From assembly GCF_963675165.1 (NCBI RefSeq), contig NC_087384.1, positions 952,501-1,016,500 of the forward strand: a DNA stretch of 64,000 nucleotides, in the 5' to 3' direction. Positions 10,338 to 22,442 of the stretch are shown here, in pieces. The position numbers and the translations under genes were made by a program. How positions within the stretch are numbered: the stretch's first letter is position 1; each line of letters starts with the position of its first letter. The notes beneath the pieces were generated by a model. The model was not told where the DNA came from, ran no database searches, and was given only the letters and a program-made list of their open reading frames with translations. This DNA is from Halichondria panicea. Its lineage: Eukaryota > Porifera > Demospongiae > Suberitida > Halichondriidae.

Positions 10338-12188
10338 ATGGCGACTGGAGAGTCTTGCAGGCCAGCAGCAGAGTCTGTGCCTCTACTGGAGGGGGACAGT
10401 GACCCGTGAGTACAGCCTACAGGTAGTCCTAGCTATAGACGGTAACCCTAAACTACAAAGACCTGCTAGCTGTAGCTGTAGCTATAATTTGATGTATTCT
10501 ATGTAATTACCCATAGCCTATGTTTGATAGTGTGACTGACTGGCTACTGCAGGTTTAAAGGTGTGATTGTCAAGGAGAGGCATATCGGAGATATCTCAGT
10601 GGAGCAGTTTAGTGAGCGATTGAAGGCCTCACTGTCAGCATGGAGGGAGGAGGGTAGGAGAGGGGTGTGGCTACGGATACCAATCCACCAATCAGATTTC
10701 ATCCCTGTGGCCGTAAAGGTAAATTATAGCCCAATGGTCTTGAAACATGTAACATACGTACACCAATACTTGGAAACTCTTCACACCAGTGAATAGGCGT
10801 ACTTTCCAGACTAAAAGTAACAACCTCCCCACACACACACATTGCAGCAAGGGTTTACGTTTCATCACGCCAAGCCGGCTCACGTGATGCTCACTCAATG
10901 GCTGCCAGTGAGCGAGGAGAACACCTTGCCCACCTACGCCACACACAATATTGGTGAGTACACACTCAATAGTCAATCGTGGCCTTCCCTTTAACCACCC
11001 AGTGCACCCTGACCTCATATCATGTGATTGATACATACCAGCTGTTTCTATTGTCTAGCTAGTACTAAGCTTAAACTGTCTAAGAAAAATATTTCGGTAG
11101 GCCTACATGGTTAGGACTATAATTATAATATGTGACTCTATCAGTGCTTTCTCCTCAGGTGTGGGGGGGTTTGTGGTCAACTCTCGTGGGGAGGTCCTAC
11201 TCATACAAGAGAAGTGGCTCAGGAACATCAAGCTCGTTCATTGGAAGCTACCAGGGGGCGTGGCAGAGTCAGGTACGTATCAGGAGGTAGCTCACTCGTT
11301 ATGCTTATAGCCAGAGGAGGTACGACATCCGCGTGTCAAAGGAAATGTTTTAGACACACATTCCTTAGGTCAAAGTTCGGAATGTGTGCGTTAAAGACAC
11401 ACGGATGACACACGGATGTCGTACCTCCTCTGGCTTATAGCGCATAATAACCATGTGAACTGCAGGAGAAAATATTTGGCAGACGGCTATTAGAGAGACC
11501 TTTGAAGAGACTGGCATAAGGTCAGAGTTCGTTTCTATGCTATGTTTCCGTCATATGCATGGTTACCTATGGGGGACGAGCGATATCTATTTTGCGTGTC
11601 TCCTTCGACCAATCAACACAGAGATCACGATTAGCCCCTCTGAGATTGCTGATGCCAAGTGGATGGACGTGAGTATCTAATACTAGTATAATTATTGTAA
11701 TACAACATACGTAGCATTGAGCTGAGGTAGCAATTTTGAAAGGCCATTGGGTTCTGGTGACCCAATTATCTCTTCTGGAGATCGATGCTTATACTCATTA
11801 AATTTATCATTTTTCTAACCTATAAAGCAACTTTTTCAACAGCCATCTAGCCTTAGTTTTAGTGATCCAAATTTAGAGATTTTGTGATTTCTAAAAAGCT
11901 TTGTACACGCTCCAAATAAATCTCCCCCCCACACACACACTCACACTCATGATGCAGGTGGATACATACATCGCTGATCCAGAGACAATTGCAATGAATC
12001 GGATGATAGCTCAGGCCTACAAGGACGGGCTGGCGAGAGGACTGTTCCTACAGCCCACCCTCTACCCACACTTCCTGGAGGGACGGCCAGACGAAGTCAT
12101 ATACTTTAACAAATCTTGTGACCCACAGACTATGTCAGCTGATACCGTAGCTAAGTCACATGACACAGATACTAAGTCGAATATCTAA
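10338..12188 (+). CDS. NUDT6: Nudix hydrolase of the NUDT6 family
   Basis: Six exons: 10338..10405, 10553..10718, 10848..10953, 11159..11272, 11466..11668, 11958..12188, 295 residues. The Nudix box GX5EX7REUXEEXGU is complete near residues 148-171 (GGVAESGE...RETFEETGI). The N-terminal half (FKGVIVKE, RRGVWLRIP, GFTFHHAKP, LPTYATHNIGVGGFVV) follows the NUDT6 layout known from vertebrates, where the gene is antisense to FGF2; no FGF gene lies here. The family hydrolyses nucleoside-diphosphate-linked compounds; the true substrate is not settled. The C-terminal 40 residues are serine/threonine-rich and poorly conserved. Intron 4 holds a 121-bp hairpin element. It converges on slingshot with 234 bp between stop codons. 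Confidence 0.92.
11312..11432. mobile_element. CAGAGGAGGT hairpin element with 9-bp target duplication
   Basis: 121 bp beginning CAGAGGAGGTACGACATCCG and ending with its near-perfect reverse complement, flanked on both sides by GCTTATAGC (11303..11311 and 11433..11441). The inside is mostly a further inverted repeat (GACACACATTCC against GGAATGTGTGCG). No coding capacity. Ends are shared with 18140..18286 and, in part, 33702..34133. It sits in NUDT6 intron 4. Confidence 0.88.
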
Positions 12189-12422
12189 TTAATTATATAT
12201 AGTCTATGCATTAATTTATTAGCTCTGAATTGAATAATTATGTCAATATCAAGAGTGGTTATAATTACACACGAATCATTTGACAATAATATAATAAGTA
12301 ATTAAAATAATAACAATAATAATTATTATTAAGCAACACTCAATAACATAAATAATATAATGCAACACATACAATGAAAAAACAAAAATGATTGACAAAA
12401 TAGCTAGTTCATGTTTTGAGAG
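12189..12422. other. convergent 3' ends of NUDT6 and slingshot
   Basis: 234 bp of very AT-rich DNA with ATAATAATTATTATTA-type runs, serving as 3' UTR for both genes. AATAAA-like signals occur on both strands, but the cleavage sites cannot be picked. Confidence 0.6.
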
Positions 12423-15400
12423 TTAGTTCCCATGGCGTCTGCTTTGCTCTGGAGAGGAGGTCCTCGGTCCACGGGATATTCTTCGTGGGGGGTCTACATT
12501 ACGTAGTGACTGACTCCGCCTTAAAACTCCACCTATTTTAGGCTTGCTGCCTTCAGAATAAGAGTCTTCAAATTTTCGTTTCAAGTCCTGTACGGGAGGC
12601 GGGGGCAGATCTTGGTGAGATATCCACGTACTCCAAGCAGAGAATACAGCAGGGGGTGTGCTCTCACGACGACGATACTGGTGGGCGTGGTTTTGGATGT
12701 CATGTGACATACATGGCTTGCCCGAGGGGTCGTCAACGGCAACACTGGCAGGTCGCCGTGGCAACTGCTCGGATTTAAGTCCAGTGGGGGACGAGGATCT
12801 TGCAGAGGCATCTGAAATGGAACTTTTACGCAGTTCGACGTCTTGTCCTTTCTTCTCTTCAATGTCGAGGATACGAGCTCTCACTGCTCCACGAAGAGAG
12901 GATCCAAGCACATCCTCCGAGTCACACTTGACTGACGGTTTATTGCTACTGGGGAGGTTGACAAGACTCGAGTGTCGCACATGCTCTGTAAGTCTCCTGG
13001 TAGGTGGGCTAGGACTGAGAGATTCATGGCGTGTTGTGATGTGGTGTGGGGGGGAGGGCTCTGCCACTTCCAATTGGACGAGCTCTTGATCACATGCCGA
13101 AAGTTGAGAATATACAGACGAATCTCTGCTGATTATCAACGGCATGACAACATTTGTTGCCTCCGTTTTAACTCCAGGGCTGAGGTCAGTCAATGAACTC
13201 AGTTTTTCAATCTCCTTCACCCTCTCAGGGACACTCTGTATCTGAGTGCTTTGTATGGTGCCAGCTGCTTCTGGAGTAGTCTCGCTGCCCATCTCAGGCT
13301 CTGGACTGCCCAGTCTGAATAGTGTGGGATTTTCAAAGTCCACCTCCTCCATTTGCGGGGACTGGCTGCCTACCGATATGTTGCTTGAGGGATTCGGAGA
13401 GAGGGAAGAGGGTTCAACGGAGCCGGGGACACTGACGGAATCACGGCCAATGGTCTTAATCGTGAACGGGATCTGGTTAACAACTGGTTGTTTTATTTCG
13501 GCATCAGAAAGTCTCTCCTCAATGACCCCGTGTTCTGATGTGGGCGAGGCCTCTGTGTGTGTGTTACATGTCACTTCGCCTTCAGATTTTATCTCTTTGT
13601 CTTTTGCTGCCTCTCTTTCGGCCTCGGCACTGGTATGTGTATTGGAACCCACTGAATCGGATCTTCCCTTTCGAGAGAGAAGTTTTTGCACTCTGATATC
13701 GAAATGATCATTGTCGGTTGGGGAGAGATTAGGGGTGGAGTAGCCAGAGCCACTCTCGGAGGTGTAGGGAATGTCCCCTATGCCTTGGTCATCATCTATC
13801 ACCACAGGGGGTAGAGAGGCCAGAAAGTTGCGAATGTGTTCGTGTTTGTCGACTGGTAGGGAGGGGTCTAGTGGAAACAGCGAGAGAGACGAGTGTAGGG
13901 GGTCATGTGACATCAAAGGGAGGTCTTCTTCCGGTAGGAATGATAGTTCTGGTTCAACCGATGATTCCGTACCGCAATCTACGAGGGAGGGCTCAGAGTG
14001 GAAGCATTTCCGGCTTCTTTGGAGAGGGTGGAGTCGACTGGGAGCTTTCTTACCCCACAGCTCGTTGTGCCTGCATGAGGGTGGGATGGTGGTACTCATA
14101 TTGGGTATTGGGAACTGCTAGAGATGCAAGCCATTGTACTATAATTAATGTAGAGTAAATATGTTACACCTGTCCTAGCATTATTCAAACACACATCACA
14201 TGACTATCACATTCGTGCTCAGCGTAGGTTTCAATAATTACATACAATAAACTTTCACCAGATGTGATGTATACAATCATGCAGACTGTAAAATGTTGGT
14301 CTACAAACGACATACAGTGAAGTGAGGATGCTATATAATATAATGTGCAGTGTGCAGGTGCCTCCCTCACCTGGCCCGGAGTATCCCCTGGTAGTCATGG
14401 AGCTGGTGCATGAATCCATCGTTGGGGTTCACAATAGAGCGCTTCCCCTTGACATGCTCCACTGCATCCTCCAGTGACATAGTGTACTCTTTCATAGTGT
14501 ACGCTATCACCTGTAGGGGGTGTGGTGAGTGGTGTAAAGTGTGGGGTATGGGTGTGGGGTGCGTGTGTGTGTGTGGTGTGTGGTGTGTGGATGTACTTAC
14601 TGTGGCAGCTGATCTACTGATGCCCATCTTACAGTGGACTAACACCTTCTTGCCAGACAACCTACGAAATAGAAGACAAGAGTTTGAGAAGCTCCACTAT
14701 TACACAGTCAATGTAAGTGTGCTGACAAATACAAGAATTCCAACAACAACAACAACAAAACATGCACAAACAGTGAGTGTCAATATTCGTACAGGTCCAC
14801 TATTACTCACTTTGCTTCTTTGATGAACCGAAAGGTCTTGTCCCAATGTTTCATAAGCTCACTTCCTGGGACATCGTACAGACGAATGTTGAGGTACTTG
14901 AACTCCTCAGGGTAGAAGTTGTCTATCTCCTTGGTGATGTTGAGTATGTACTTCACTCTGCAAGTGTGTGAATAAAAATGTAACTACAGTCATTGAAGCA
15001 CTACAGTGTTCGGGGGTAGGCATATCACAGTCAGTGAGATTGTTGAGGCCACCCTCTTGTAACACAGATACTGTAGACTAAGGCCCCAAAGTCGAAGGTG
15101 GCGGCGGGCGTTTACTTGCTGGCGGCGGCTTAACTTCGAAGGTGGCGGCGGGTATTTAGGTGGCGGCTGGTGTTTTTTGGTGGCGGCGGCATGAGAGTGT
15201 AGAGACTCTATCTACGGTGGCGGCGGCTTAACCTCGAGGTTACGTCGAGTGTTTACTTGGTGGAGGCGGCTTAGCCTCAAATATATTAATGTGGATGTGA
15301 ATAAGATAATGTTGGACCACTTGACCTTTAACTAATTAAAGTTATCTTGGCAGACTACTTCTCAAGCTTGTTTTTAGTGTCTGGGAGGGATTGTGGAGTG

Positions 15401-18400
15401 GTCAAGACCAGTCCAGACAGTTGCTCTAGCGCTGACCTGATATCAGGCTGCTCATGGTCTCGAGGCTAGCTAGCACAGGAGCACCCTCTGTTTCTCTATT
15501 AGCTAAGGTCAAGTGGTTCTAACCTCATCTATATTCACAGCTGGCCTTAACATTTTCGAGGCTAAGCCGCCGCCACCAACCACACTCGCCGCCACCCTGG
15601 AGGTTAAGCCGCCTCCAACAACTGACACCTGCCGCCACCCTCGAGGTTAAGCCGCCGCCACCAAGTAAACACCGCCGCCTCCTAACACAGCAAATTCGTT
15701 TTCTTTTGGCACTATTCACCTCTCATAGTAGGCCACCTCTTATTACAGTGAGCTAATTATTATTAGTAGGCAGTACTTAATCTAGACAGGTGCATATATG
15801 ACAGTAGTCAGTAGCTACCAAGCAAACTCTACACACACACTCACCCCACACACACACACACTCACCCTATCTCCTTCAGCTCTGACAGGTTGGATGCATT
15901 CCATTCCGATCCCTGCACAAAGACACAAGTCATGATAACTCAAACCTACCTACGCACGTACATGTACCAAAACAGACTTTGTTTTGGCAATCGAATCAAA
16001 AACAAATAGTGATCTAAACGCATCATTGGATAGACCTCCCGAAGAGCTACAGAATGCATCCTTGGGTCTTTGAAATCGGACGTTTGAAACTAAAGCAATG
16101 GCTCCTTAAAGTAAGCTGCCCTTTAGTAACTCACCAGGTAGAGGTAGTCGTGTATCTTGGAGGGGTGTTCCATTTGTCCCAAGATTCGCAGCATTTCTCT
16201 GTCAAGAAACTCTCTGTATTTCTTGAGCTCCATATTCATCTCTTTCTGTAGCAGGAGCCTGAGTTGCTTGGAGGTGATCTCTTCGAGGTCTTGCTCCAAC
16301 ATGATCTGACGCAGCTTGTGTGAGAGGACCTTCTCAAATGCTTTATTCTCCTCAGTGCTAAGAGGGTGTGGTCAGGGGGTGTGGTTATTTAGTACTGCAA
16401 GCACCAATACACATGGTTGTACATTTAACAAACCCTGCATGTACACAAACTTTGCACAGTGGCCTATCTATTCAGTAGCTGCTTTATTGCTTTAGCTTAA
16501 TTAAGTTATGCGTGAGTTCAATTAGACTTGAATAAGTGAACAAGGCTGACATGTTGGGCCACAATCATTTAGCAATCTACGTTCACACGGTTAATTCAAT
16601 TACTATAGATGTTTACATACATTATAAGGCAAAGGGCGCAAGCATCCATCACCAAATCATGTAGCTAATGATGCGTAGGAGTAAGTGCAGCTTAAGGTAC
16701 AAAGTGAGACAAAATCAACTGTCCTGTACACTACAAAAACTGACAAATTCTTCCCGTCTAGCCACCATCACCCCTCACACACCTCACACCCACACCCCTC
16801 ACACATGGCACAACACTCACAGTGCACTGGCGTCCGAGCTGTAGATGGATGAATAAGGTCTGAAGGATTCCACGTCCTCACTGAGGTTCCTGCAGGGGGT
16901 GGGGTGGGAGGGGTCATTGTAGACACTGGCTATCTCAGAAACAATCATTGTATGTATATAGGCCAAGCACTTAATACTTGTACAGCCACTACAGTATAAA
17001 ACATCGGTTACAATTCTTCAAAAGGAGGTTCTATTAGGTCTGTTCTATACACTAGCTCCATGTACACACTGACAGAGGGTGCCTATCATTATACTCTAGA
17101 GGAGTAGCTGAATGGAGGTTATTGATCTTTACCACTCGTTGAGGATGGAACCGTCCGTGGTGAGTCTGGAGCTGTAGTGCCTCATCCAGGCGTGGGATAG
17201 GCCCCCCACATAGTAGTTGTTCAGTCGGGCGTGCTCAGTGCACTTGTACAGCGTCTGCAGGGCAGTCCTGTGTATGGGGTGGGGGGGTGGTTAATATAAC
17301 ATGCTACAGAGGCAATGTGGGGGGTAGTGTGTCGTGCAGGGGGTACATGTAGTATGCAATGCAGGGGGTGGTGGTGTAACTCACCACATGCTCTGTACGG
17401 AGAGTGGCTTGAAGACGTGCTGTCTGTCACCAGTGTGTACACTGAACCCTCTGTGTGTGTGCGTGTGTGTGTGTGTGTGTGTGTGGGGGGGGGTACATTG
17501 TACGTGGTCCACACTGTTCTCAGAAGAAACGGATAAATTTTGACCCATACTATCATAATGACAGATGTAGATCCTTGAGGTAATCACAGTATCAATGACT
17601 CACCCATCTCCATCAAGTTTGATCTGTGTGTCTCTCCATAGAGGCAGGACCAGCCCAATACGAATGCTGGACACACACACACACACAGTCACATGGGTCT
17701 AATACAGTCAGTGGTTTGGCTTACTTTGAATTGTCTTGCTCTGTACCCAACACAATGGTCTCGTCAGTCTCCTGGTTGCCATGGGTAATGATGACGACAA
17801 TGTACTTGGTTACCTTACGAGGTAAGGTGTTCTCTAACTCCACAGCCTATGAGGGATGGCATAATAATGAGCGAGTACTCACACCCACACACACACCCAC
17901 ACATACACCCACACCCACACACACACACACACACCCACACGCACACAGTGGAGCATCTGATAAAGGAATTCTCTACAAAAGGGTCACATCCAGCCAAAAA
18001 TCGAGATACACAAAGAATTGTGGGAACAGCTGATAATGGTGTCGTGGTTGAGTAAGCACTGATGGGATACATGCACACACAGAGACCATACAAAACAATA
18101 GATGGTCCTATTGTGTGTCTTAACAGTGCAGGTAGCTTCCAGAGGAGGTAAACACGCGCGTGCCTCGACTAGCCCTCTGCAATAACCTTGAGCGTGGGAG
18201 GAATTATGCCTCGATTATCCACCCACGCTCAACGTTATTGCAGAGGCAATTAGCCTAATCGAGGCACGCATGTCGTACCTCCTCTGAGTAGCTTCCCAGC
18301 ACATGTAGTCTGCTCTGCTGTCAAGGATGAACCAATCTACATGTACACTAATCTTGACAAGCAGCTATATATAGGCTTTGAAAGTGATCACTTCTCAAAA

Positions 18401-21400
18401 CCTGATCTCACTGAAAAAAAACACTGCATTTTATATCCAAAACAATACGTCCTCGTATTATACACACGAGCTCAGTTGATAGATCGAGTTACTCATTAAA
18501 TTGTATCCCATGTGTACATAACCAAGTTTCACGAATCACCAAGATATTGAATTACAGCAACACACGTACAAGTAGGTATACGTTGACCAACCGGCTGCAG
18601 CTGTTAGCTATAGGCGAGGTGCATCATTACCCTCGATTATAATGAGACATTCTCCTACACAAACTTGAGTAAAGGGTGGTATACACAGAGCAACTAACCA
18701 GCCTCTTGTTAGGGCAAGGGAGTGTAGGCCAGGTGTTAGGTATATACATGTACATGTACTAAAGGCACTATGGGAATCAATGAACTTTAGACAAAAAATG
18801 ATGTTATATAATTAAATTACTTCCTTAATTGTACGAGTGTACCACCCACCTGGCTGTAATTAATGAGAATGGTCTGAAAGTCTATTGTCACATCTTTTGT
18901 TACAATTTAACAGGCATTCATGCTTGCTACACACACACAATCACATGATTAGCATAAGCACAATATACGTACACTATTGTACAGGAATAAAACAGGGAAT
19001 GACCAGCTGGCTTATTCGTTAAGACACACACATTTGAAAAGCATGAATATACATTTGGGTAATTTCAGACTAGGGCCATGAATATATCAGAACCCCTGCT
19101 AAGAGCTTAGTCACATTCACATGGGAATGTGAAGGCTATCAAATATCAGTCATGCACTAAATGCACCCAGCTGGAGCCACTGAGTTCACTGCTGACTACG
19201 TACAGGGATAAACCGTGGACATTGAAACCACATCCATCTAGGTGCATATAATTGTAGTGTGTACAAAGGCCTCTCTCACTAGTCCTCTGTGAGAAATGGT
19301 GCTTTCAGAGGAAATGATATAATAATAGGTGCTGTCAATAACTGTAAGCACATGTAAAGCTACCAGATAGTGAAGGACAGTTCACCAGGAAATACAGTGC
19401 TTTACTCTGTACCATGGCCTTCTACTACAATGGCCATAGGTATGTATGTTACTTACTGTATGCCTTAATACTACCAAGAGTTCATGATACTACCTATATA
19501 GTGAATGCTAGCATCACTGTTTGCAAATACACCACACACAAGCAGCTCAACAGTCATAGCATTAGCTACCATTACCTTATTAGGGGCTAATCTCTCTCAG
19601 TTATTACAATCCAGCCTTTTATTATTGTGACTACTACTCATTAAAGGTGACAACAAGTTCTAATCATCACTCACCAGTTTGAGCTTGTCGGCAGGCCGCA
19701 GTAGTTTGACCAGCTTCTTGAGGTGAGAGAAGATACGCATGTGATCTGGAAGGGAGGGGGGGTCAGTAGGAGCAGAGTATTGGGAGGAGGGGGGGGGGGT
19801 AATGTCATCAGTAGGAATGACAGTAGGAGAGTATTGGGAGGAGGGGGGGTCAGTAGGAGCAGAGTATTGGGAGGAGGGGGGAGGGGGGTAATGTCATCAG
19901 TAGGAGAGTATTGGGAGGAGGGGGGAGGGATAATGTCATCAGTAGGAGAGTATTGGAAGGAGGGGGGGTCAGTAGGAGCAGAGTATTGGGAGGGGGGGGG
20001 GGGGTAATGTCATCAGTAGGAGAGTATTGGGAGGAGGGGGGGTCAGTAGGAGCAGAGTATTGGGAGGAGGGGGGGTAATGTCATCAGTAGGAGAGTATTG
20101 GAAGGAGGGGGGGTCAGTAGGAGCAGAGTATTGGGAGGAGGGGGGAGGGATAATGTCATCAGTAGGAGAGTATTGGGAGGAGGGGGGGGTCAGTAGGAGC
20201 ACAGTATTGGAGATGGGGGGTAATGTCATCAGTAGGAGCAGAGTGTATTACACATGCACTAGTACTCAGGGAAGATCACAAAGGAACAAGCTACTAGGAA
20301 GGAGTACCTATAGTTCCTGAATACTCACACTACGTTAGCTTCCCTCTAGAAATACTCAATAAATCACAAGCCATTTAAACAAGCAACTGAGAATAAGGTA
20401 AGCAATGGCTGCCTTCAAACAGACTATCATGATTACCTCTTATTAAGGTGTAATTTGCTCATCACCTCCCAAACAAAACAACCTTTACAGAGCTACCAAC
20501 CATTGCTAGGATCAAAGACACTCCACAATAGAGCTCAGCTACTCACACAAGATCAAAGGTAGCTACCTGTAACTACAGTAAGGTAAGGCCCACTCATAGT
20601 ATTACTAAGAGTGATGTCACCCTGACAACAAGGTCACTATAGAGTTAGCGACGCTCGGGCTAATCAACTTGGCAGGAATGACAAAAACGTTCCCACCAGA
20701 CGAAGTATGGAATGACACACAGTAGACTAACAGTTGGCATATGCAGTAGACAAGCATACTGAGCTTGTTCAGTATGTACACCATAAATACTGGGAAATTG
20801 TCTGTGCATAATCGCATCAATACTGAGAGTATGCACAAAGCTGTGCAATACATGTATTAGAAATAATTATAGGATGTTTGAATCTATTGGCCATCACTCT
20901 ATTGGCCATCACATTTTGTAAATATATCCTAACAAGACTATAACTTTGGGAAAACATGATCAGAGACAACACAGCCAGTGGCTTCCAACAACAGTCAATG
21001 CTGGCCTAATATGGACCTCTGACTACTGTTGACCTTATCCCAACACTGGGTTGTTTTAAACAAAGTTACATTGGTATTGTTACTACCAAAACTATTCACA
21101 CACATATGCAGCCAACAGCCACCTGCCTGTATCCACTGTGTTGCTAATACTGAGATACGCATTTTAGTAGCTAGGGAAACTTAACCAATAGTGAAAACTT
21201 ATTATGAATATAAGAAGGAAATACATGTACATTGTCTACTCACACACACAAACACACTCACCACCACGACGTCCCGGGCCTAGAGATGCTATTGGTCTAG
21301 GAGTGAGGCAGAGTGCGTAGTGGTCCCTAGCAACAAATCCCTCATAGCTGGACGTAGAGAGAAGGTCTTCATTTTCCTGTTCCTGTGAGGGGGCGGGATG

Positions 21401-21875
21401 TGTGTGTGGGTGGACGGAATTAATAAACAACTAAAGGTGTTCTTTACGGTCACTGTTGCAACTATTTTGCACCACTGACACTTAGCTAGGTGATTACGAG
21501 TGACGTTACGACTGCTGCTCTACTATGGTATGTAAGTTTAATGCCTTTGAAGTCCAACCAAATGCAATGAGATCATACACCAGATAATAACTACACACCG
21601 TGGACTGGACACTACTGTATACTGTACACTTGCACTAAATACAAGTAACACAACATGTAGAACATGTAGGTTATATTTAATCACTACTGAAACTGTTCCA
21701 GTTCTCAGGTTGTCTTAATCAAGTGTTGTGCATGGTGTCTACAGTCTAGTATACAGTGCAGTACTTGACCTCTAGCTAAGAGAGTGCTCTTATGTAGAGA
21801 CTTTTAGAGACCCAATTTCACACTCACCGATTCATGAGGAGAGGGTGAACTCCGCTCAAGTGTTAGGAGAGACAT
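12423..21875 (-). CDS. SSH: Slingshot cofilin phosphatase
   Basis: Fourteen exons: 21828..21875, 21262..21382, 19675..19745, 17725..17846, 17604..17666, 17385..17450, 17133..17267, 16821..16889, 16135..16357, 15866..15912, 14811..14957, 14601..14661, 14371..14510, 12423..14070; 986 residues. It starts MSLLTLERSPS-like, as slingshots do. Then come the SSH N-terminal domain (IGLVLPLW, KLDGDGG, NEWNLSEDVES), a DEK_C-like domain about 232-306 (LRQIMLEQDLEEITSKQL), LGSEWNASNL, and a dual-specificity phosphatase with VHCKMGISRS (Cys381, Arg387). A 549-residue low-complexity tail follows, rich in Ser and Pro with SQSLRN-type motifs, likely for 14-3-3 or actin binding. Known role: removes the inhibitory Ser3 phosphate from cofilin, and dephosphorylates LIMK. 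All visible introns are GT-AG. The start at 21875 follows from the shared N-terminal peptide. It is divergent from LIMK. Confidence 0.95.
15095..15684. repeat. GC-rich inverted minisatellite in a slingshot intron
   Basis: Left arm about 15095..15275 is made of GGTGGCGGCGGCTTAACCTCGA-type units; right arm about 15550..15684 holds the same units on the other strand (AAGCCGCCGCCACC). The 275 bp between them are ordinary AT-rich DNA. The arms stand out sharply from the surrounding base composition. No coding frame; the short open frame across the right arm is a repeat effect. Confidence 0.8.
17877..17946. repeat. CA-rich microsatellite
   Basis: CACACCCACA-type units in the slingshot intron before the exon ending at 17846; a shorter GT run lies at 17455-17492. 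Reading frames through both are repeat artefacts. Confidence 0.85.
18140..18286. mobile_element. CAGAGGAGGT hairpin element in a slingshot intron
   Basis: 147 bp, ends CAGAGGAGGTA and TACCTCCTCTG, flanked by GGTAGCTTC on the left and AGTAGCTTC on the right (18131..18139, 18287..18295; 8 of 9 match). A long inner inverted repeat has arms GCGTGCCTCGA and CTCTGCAATAACCTTGAGCGTGG with their partners. It shares about 20 terminal bases with the NUDT6 copy (GTACGACAT on the right end), while the middle differs. Confidence 0.85.
18300..19674. other. slingshot intron, no other feature seen
   Basis: About 1.4 kb of the intron between exons 3 and 4 with no recognisable exon, RNA gene or repeat beyond short CA runs (18930, 19540). 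It is the longest plain stretch in the gene. Confidence 0.5.
19750..20245. repeat. G-rich minisatellite in a slingshot intron
   Basis: Alternating blocks of GTCAGTAGGAGCAGAGTATT and GTAATGTCATCAGTAGGAGA joined by GGGAGGAGGGGGGG-type runs, about nine blocks of 45-65 bp. It begins directly next to the acceptor of the exon ending at 19745, so the polypyrimidine tract of that acceptor (minus strand) is made of repeat DNA. G runs of 5-12 make quadruplex formation plausible. Confidence 0.88.
20246..21261. other. slingshot intron 2 remainder, no other feature seen
   Basis: About 1 kb of intron between exons 2 and 3 without recognisable genes or repeats. Open frames on the minus strand at 20617-20853 have no family resemblance or splice context that I can support. 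Confidence 0.5.
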
Positions 21876-22214
21876 TACACGGCAGCTAGATACAGCAGTC
21901 AAAAAGGTTGTCTTTGTACTTTGCTTTCTAGGAAATCATAGAGGGAGTGTGATTAAATAGGGGGAGTGGTATTAGCCTCGATTCCAGGCCGCATTAAAAT
22001 TGGCCTGGAATCGAGGCTAGAGTGGTATTGGTCGATGTCAATATTTTATAGAAGCATTAACGCTCCTTTCCTAAGCAGCCAGACACTAGCCTCTAATTCC
22101 AGGCCTAGGGCGTCTTTTTGGTTTTTGATACTCGAGGCCAGAGGTAATCAAAAGGAGGGCGTGGTTGTTTACTAGTTTAGATTGTGAGTGAAGTCACAGA
22201 GCAGCTAGCTAGCC
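21876..22214. promoter_or_regulatory. slingshot promoter side of a split bidirectional region
   Basis: From the slingshot start codon to the transposon target site. With the matching piece at 27582..27773 on the LIMK side it would have made a shared intergenic region of about 0.55 kb before the transposon came in. The piece carries a micro-palindrome element at 21973..22019 and a second partial CCTCTAATTCCAGGCC phrase near 22090. No core promoter motif can be fixed. Confidence 0.45.
21973..22019. mobile_element. 47-bp micro-palindrome with 9-bp target duplication
   Basis: Starts TAGCCTCGATTCCAGGCC and ends with the perfect reverse complement GGCCTGGAATCGAGGCTA, with an 11-bp centre. It is flanked by the direct repeat GAGTGGTAT at 21964..21972 and 22020..22028. 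The terminal TAGCCTCGA and the 9-bp duplication are the same as for the large transposon 200 bp away. Confidence 0.85.
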
Positions 22215-22223
22215 TCCACAAAC

Positions 22224-22292
22224 TAGCCTCGAGACCAGCCGTTCGTTATCTGAAAGAACGCCTGGTCAAGTTCCAATGTAGCACTCGTTCTA
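22224..22292 (+). repeat. left terminal inverted repeat of the 5.35-kb transposon
   Basis: 69 bp, identical without mismatch to the reverse complement of 27504..27572. The outermost 9 bases TAGCCTCGA are the recurring tip of the micro-palindromes. Confidence 0.95.
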
Positions 22293-22442
22293 TGGTCCAG
22301 GAATTTCTTGGACCGATAATTGCCCGCAACAAGGTGTGAAAACCATAATTATTTACCTGTGAATATCATTATGACGTTACAGCAACGGCAGCTAGCTAGC
22401 TTGGACCATTCAACGTACTTGCTGCCTGTACTGTGAGACACT

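Noticed and set aside
12658-14158. Plus-strand coding frames opposite the slingshot tail
   Set aside because: They are antisense shadows of the low-complexity, GC-richer last exon of slingshot; no family resemblance and no splice context.
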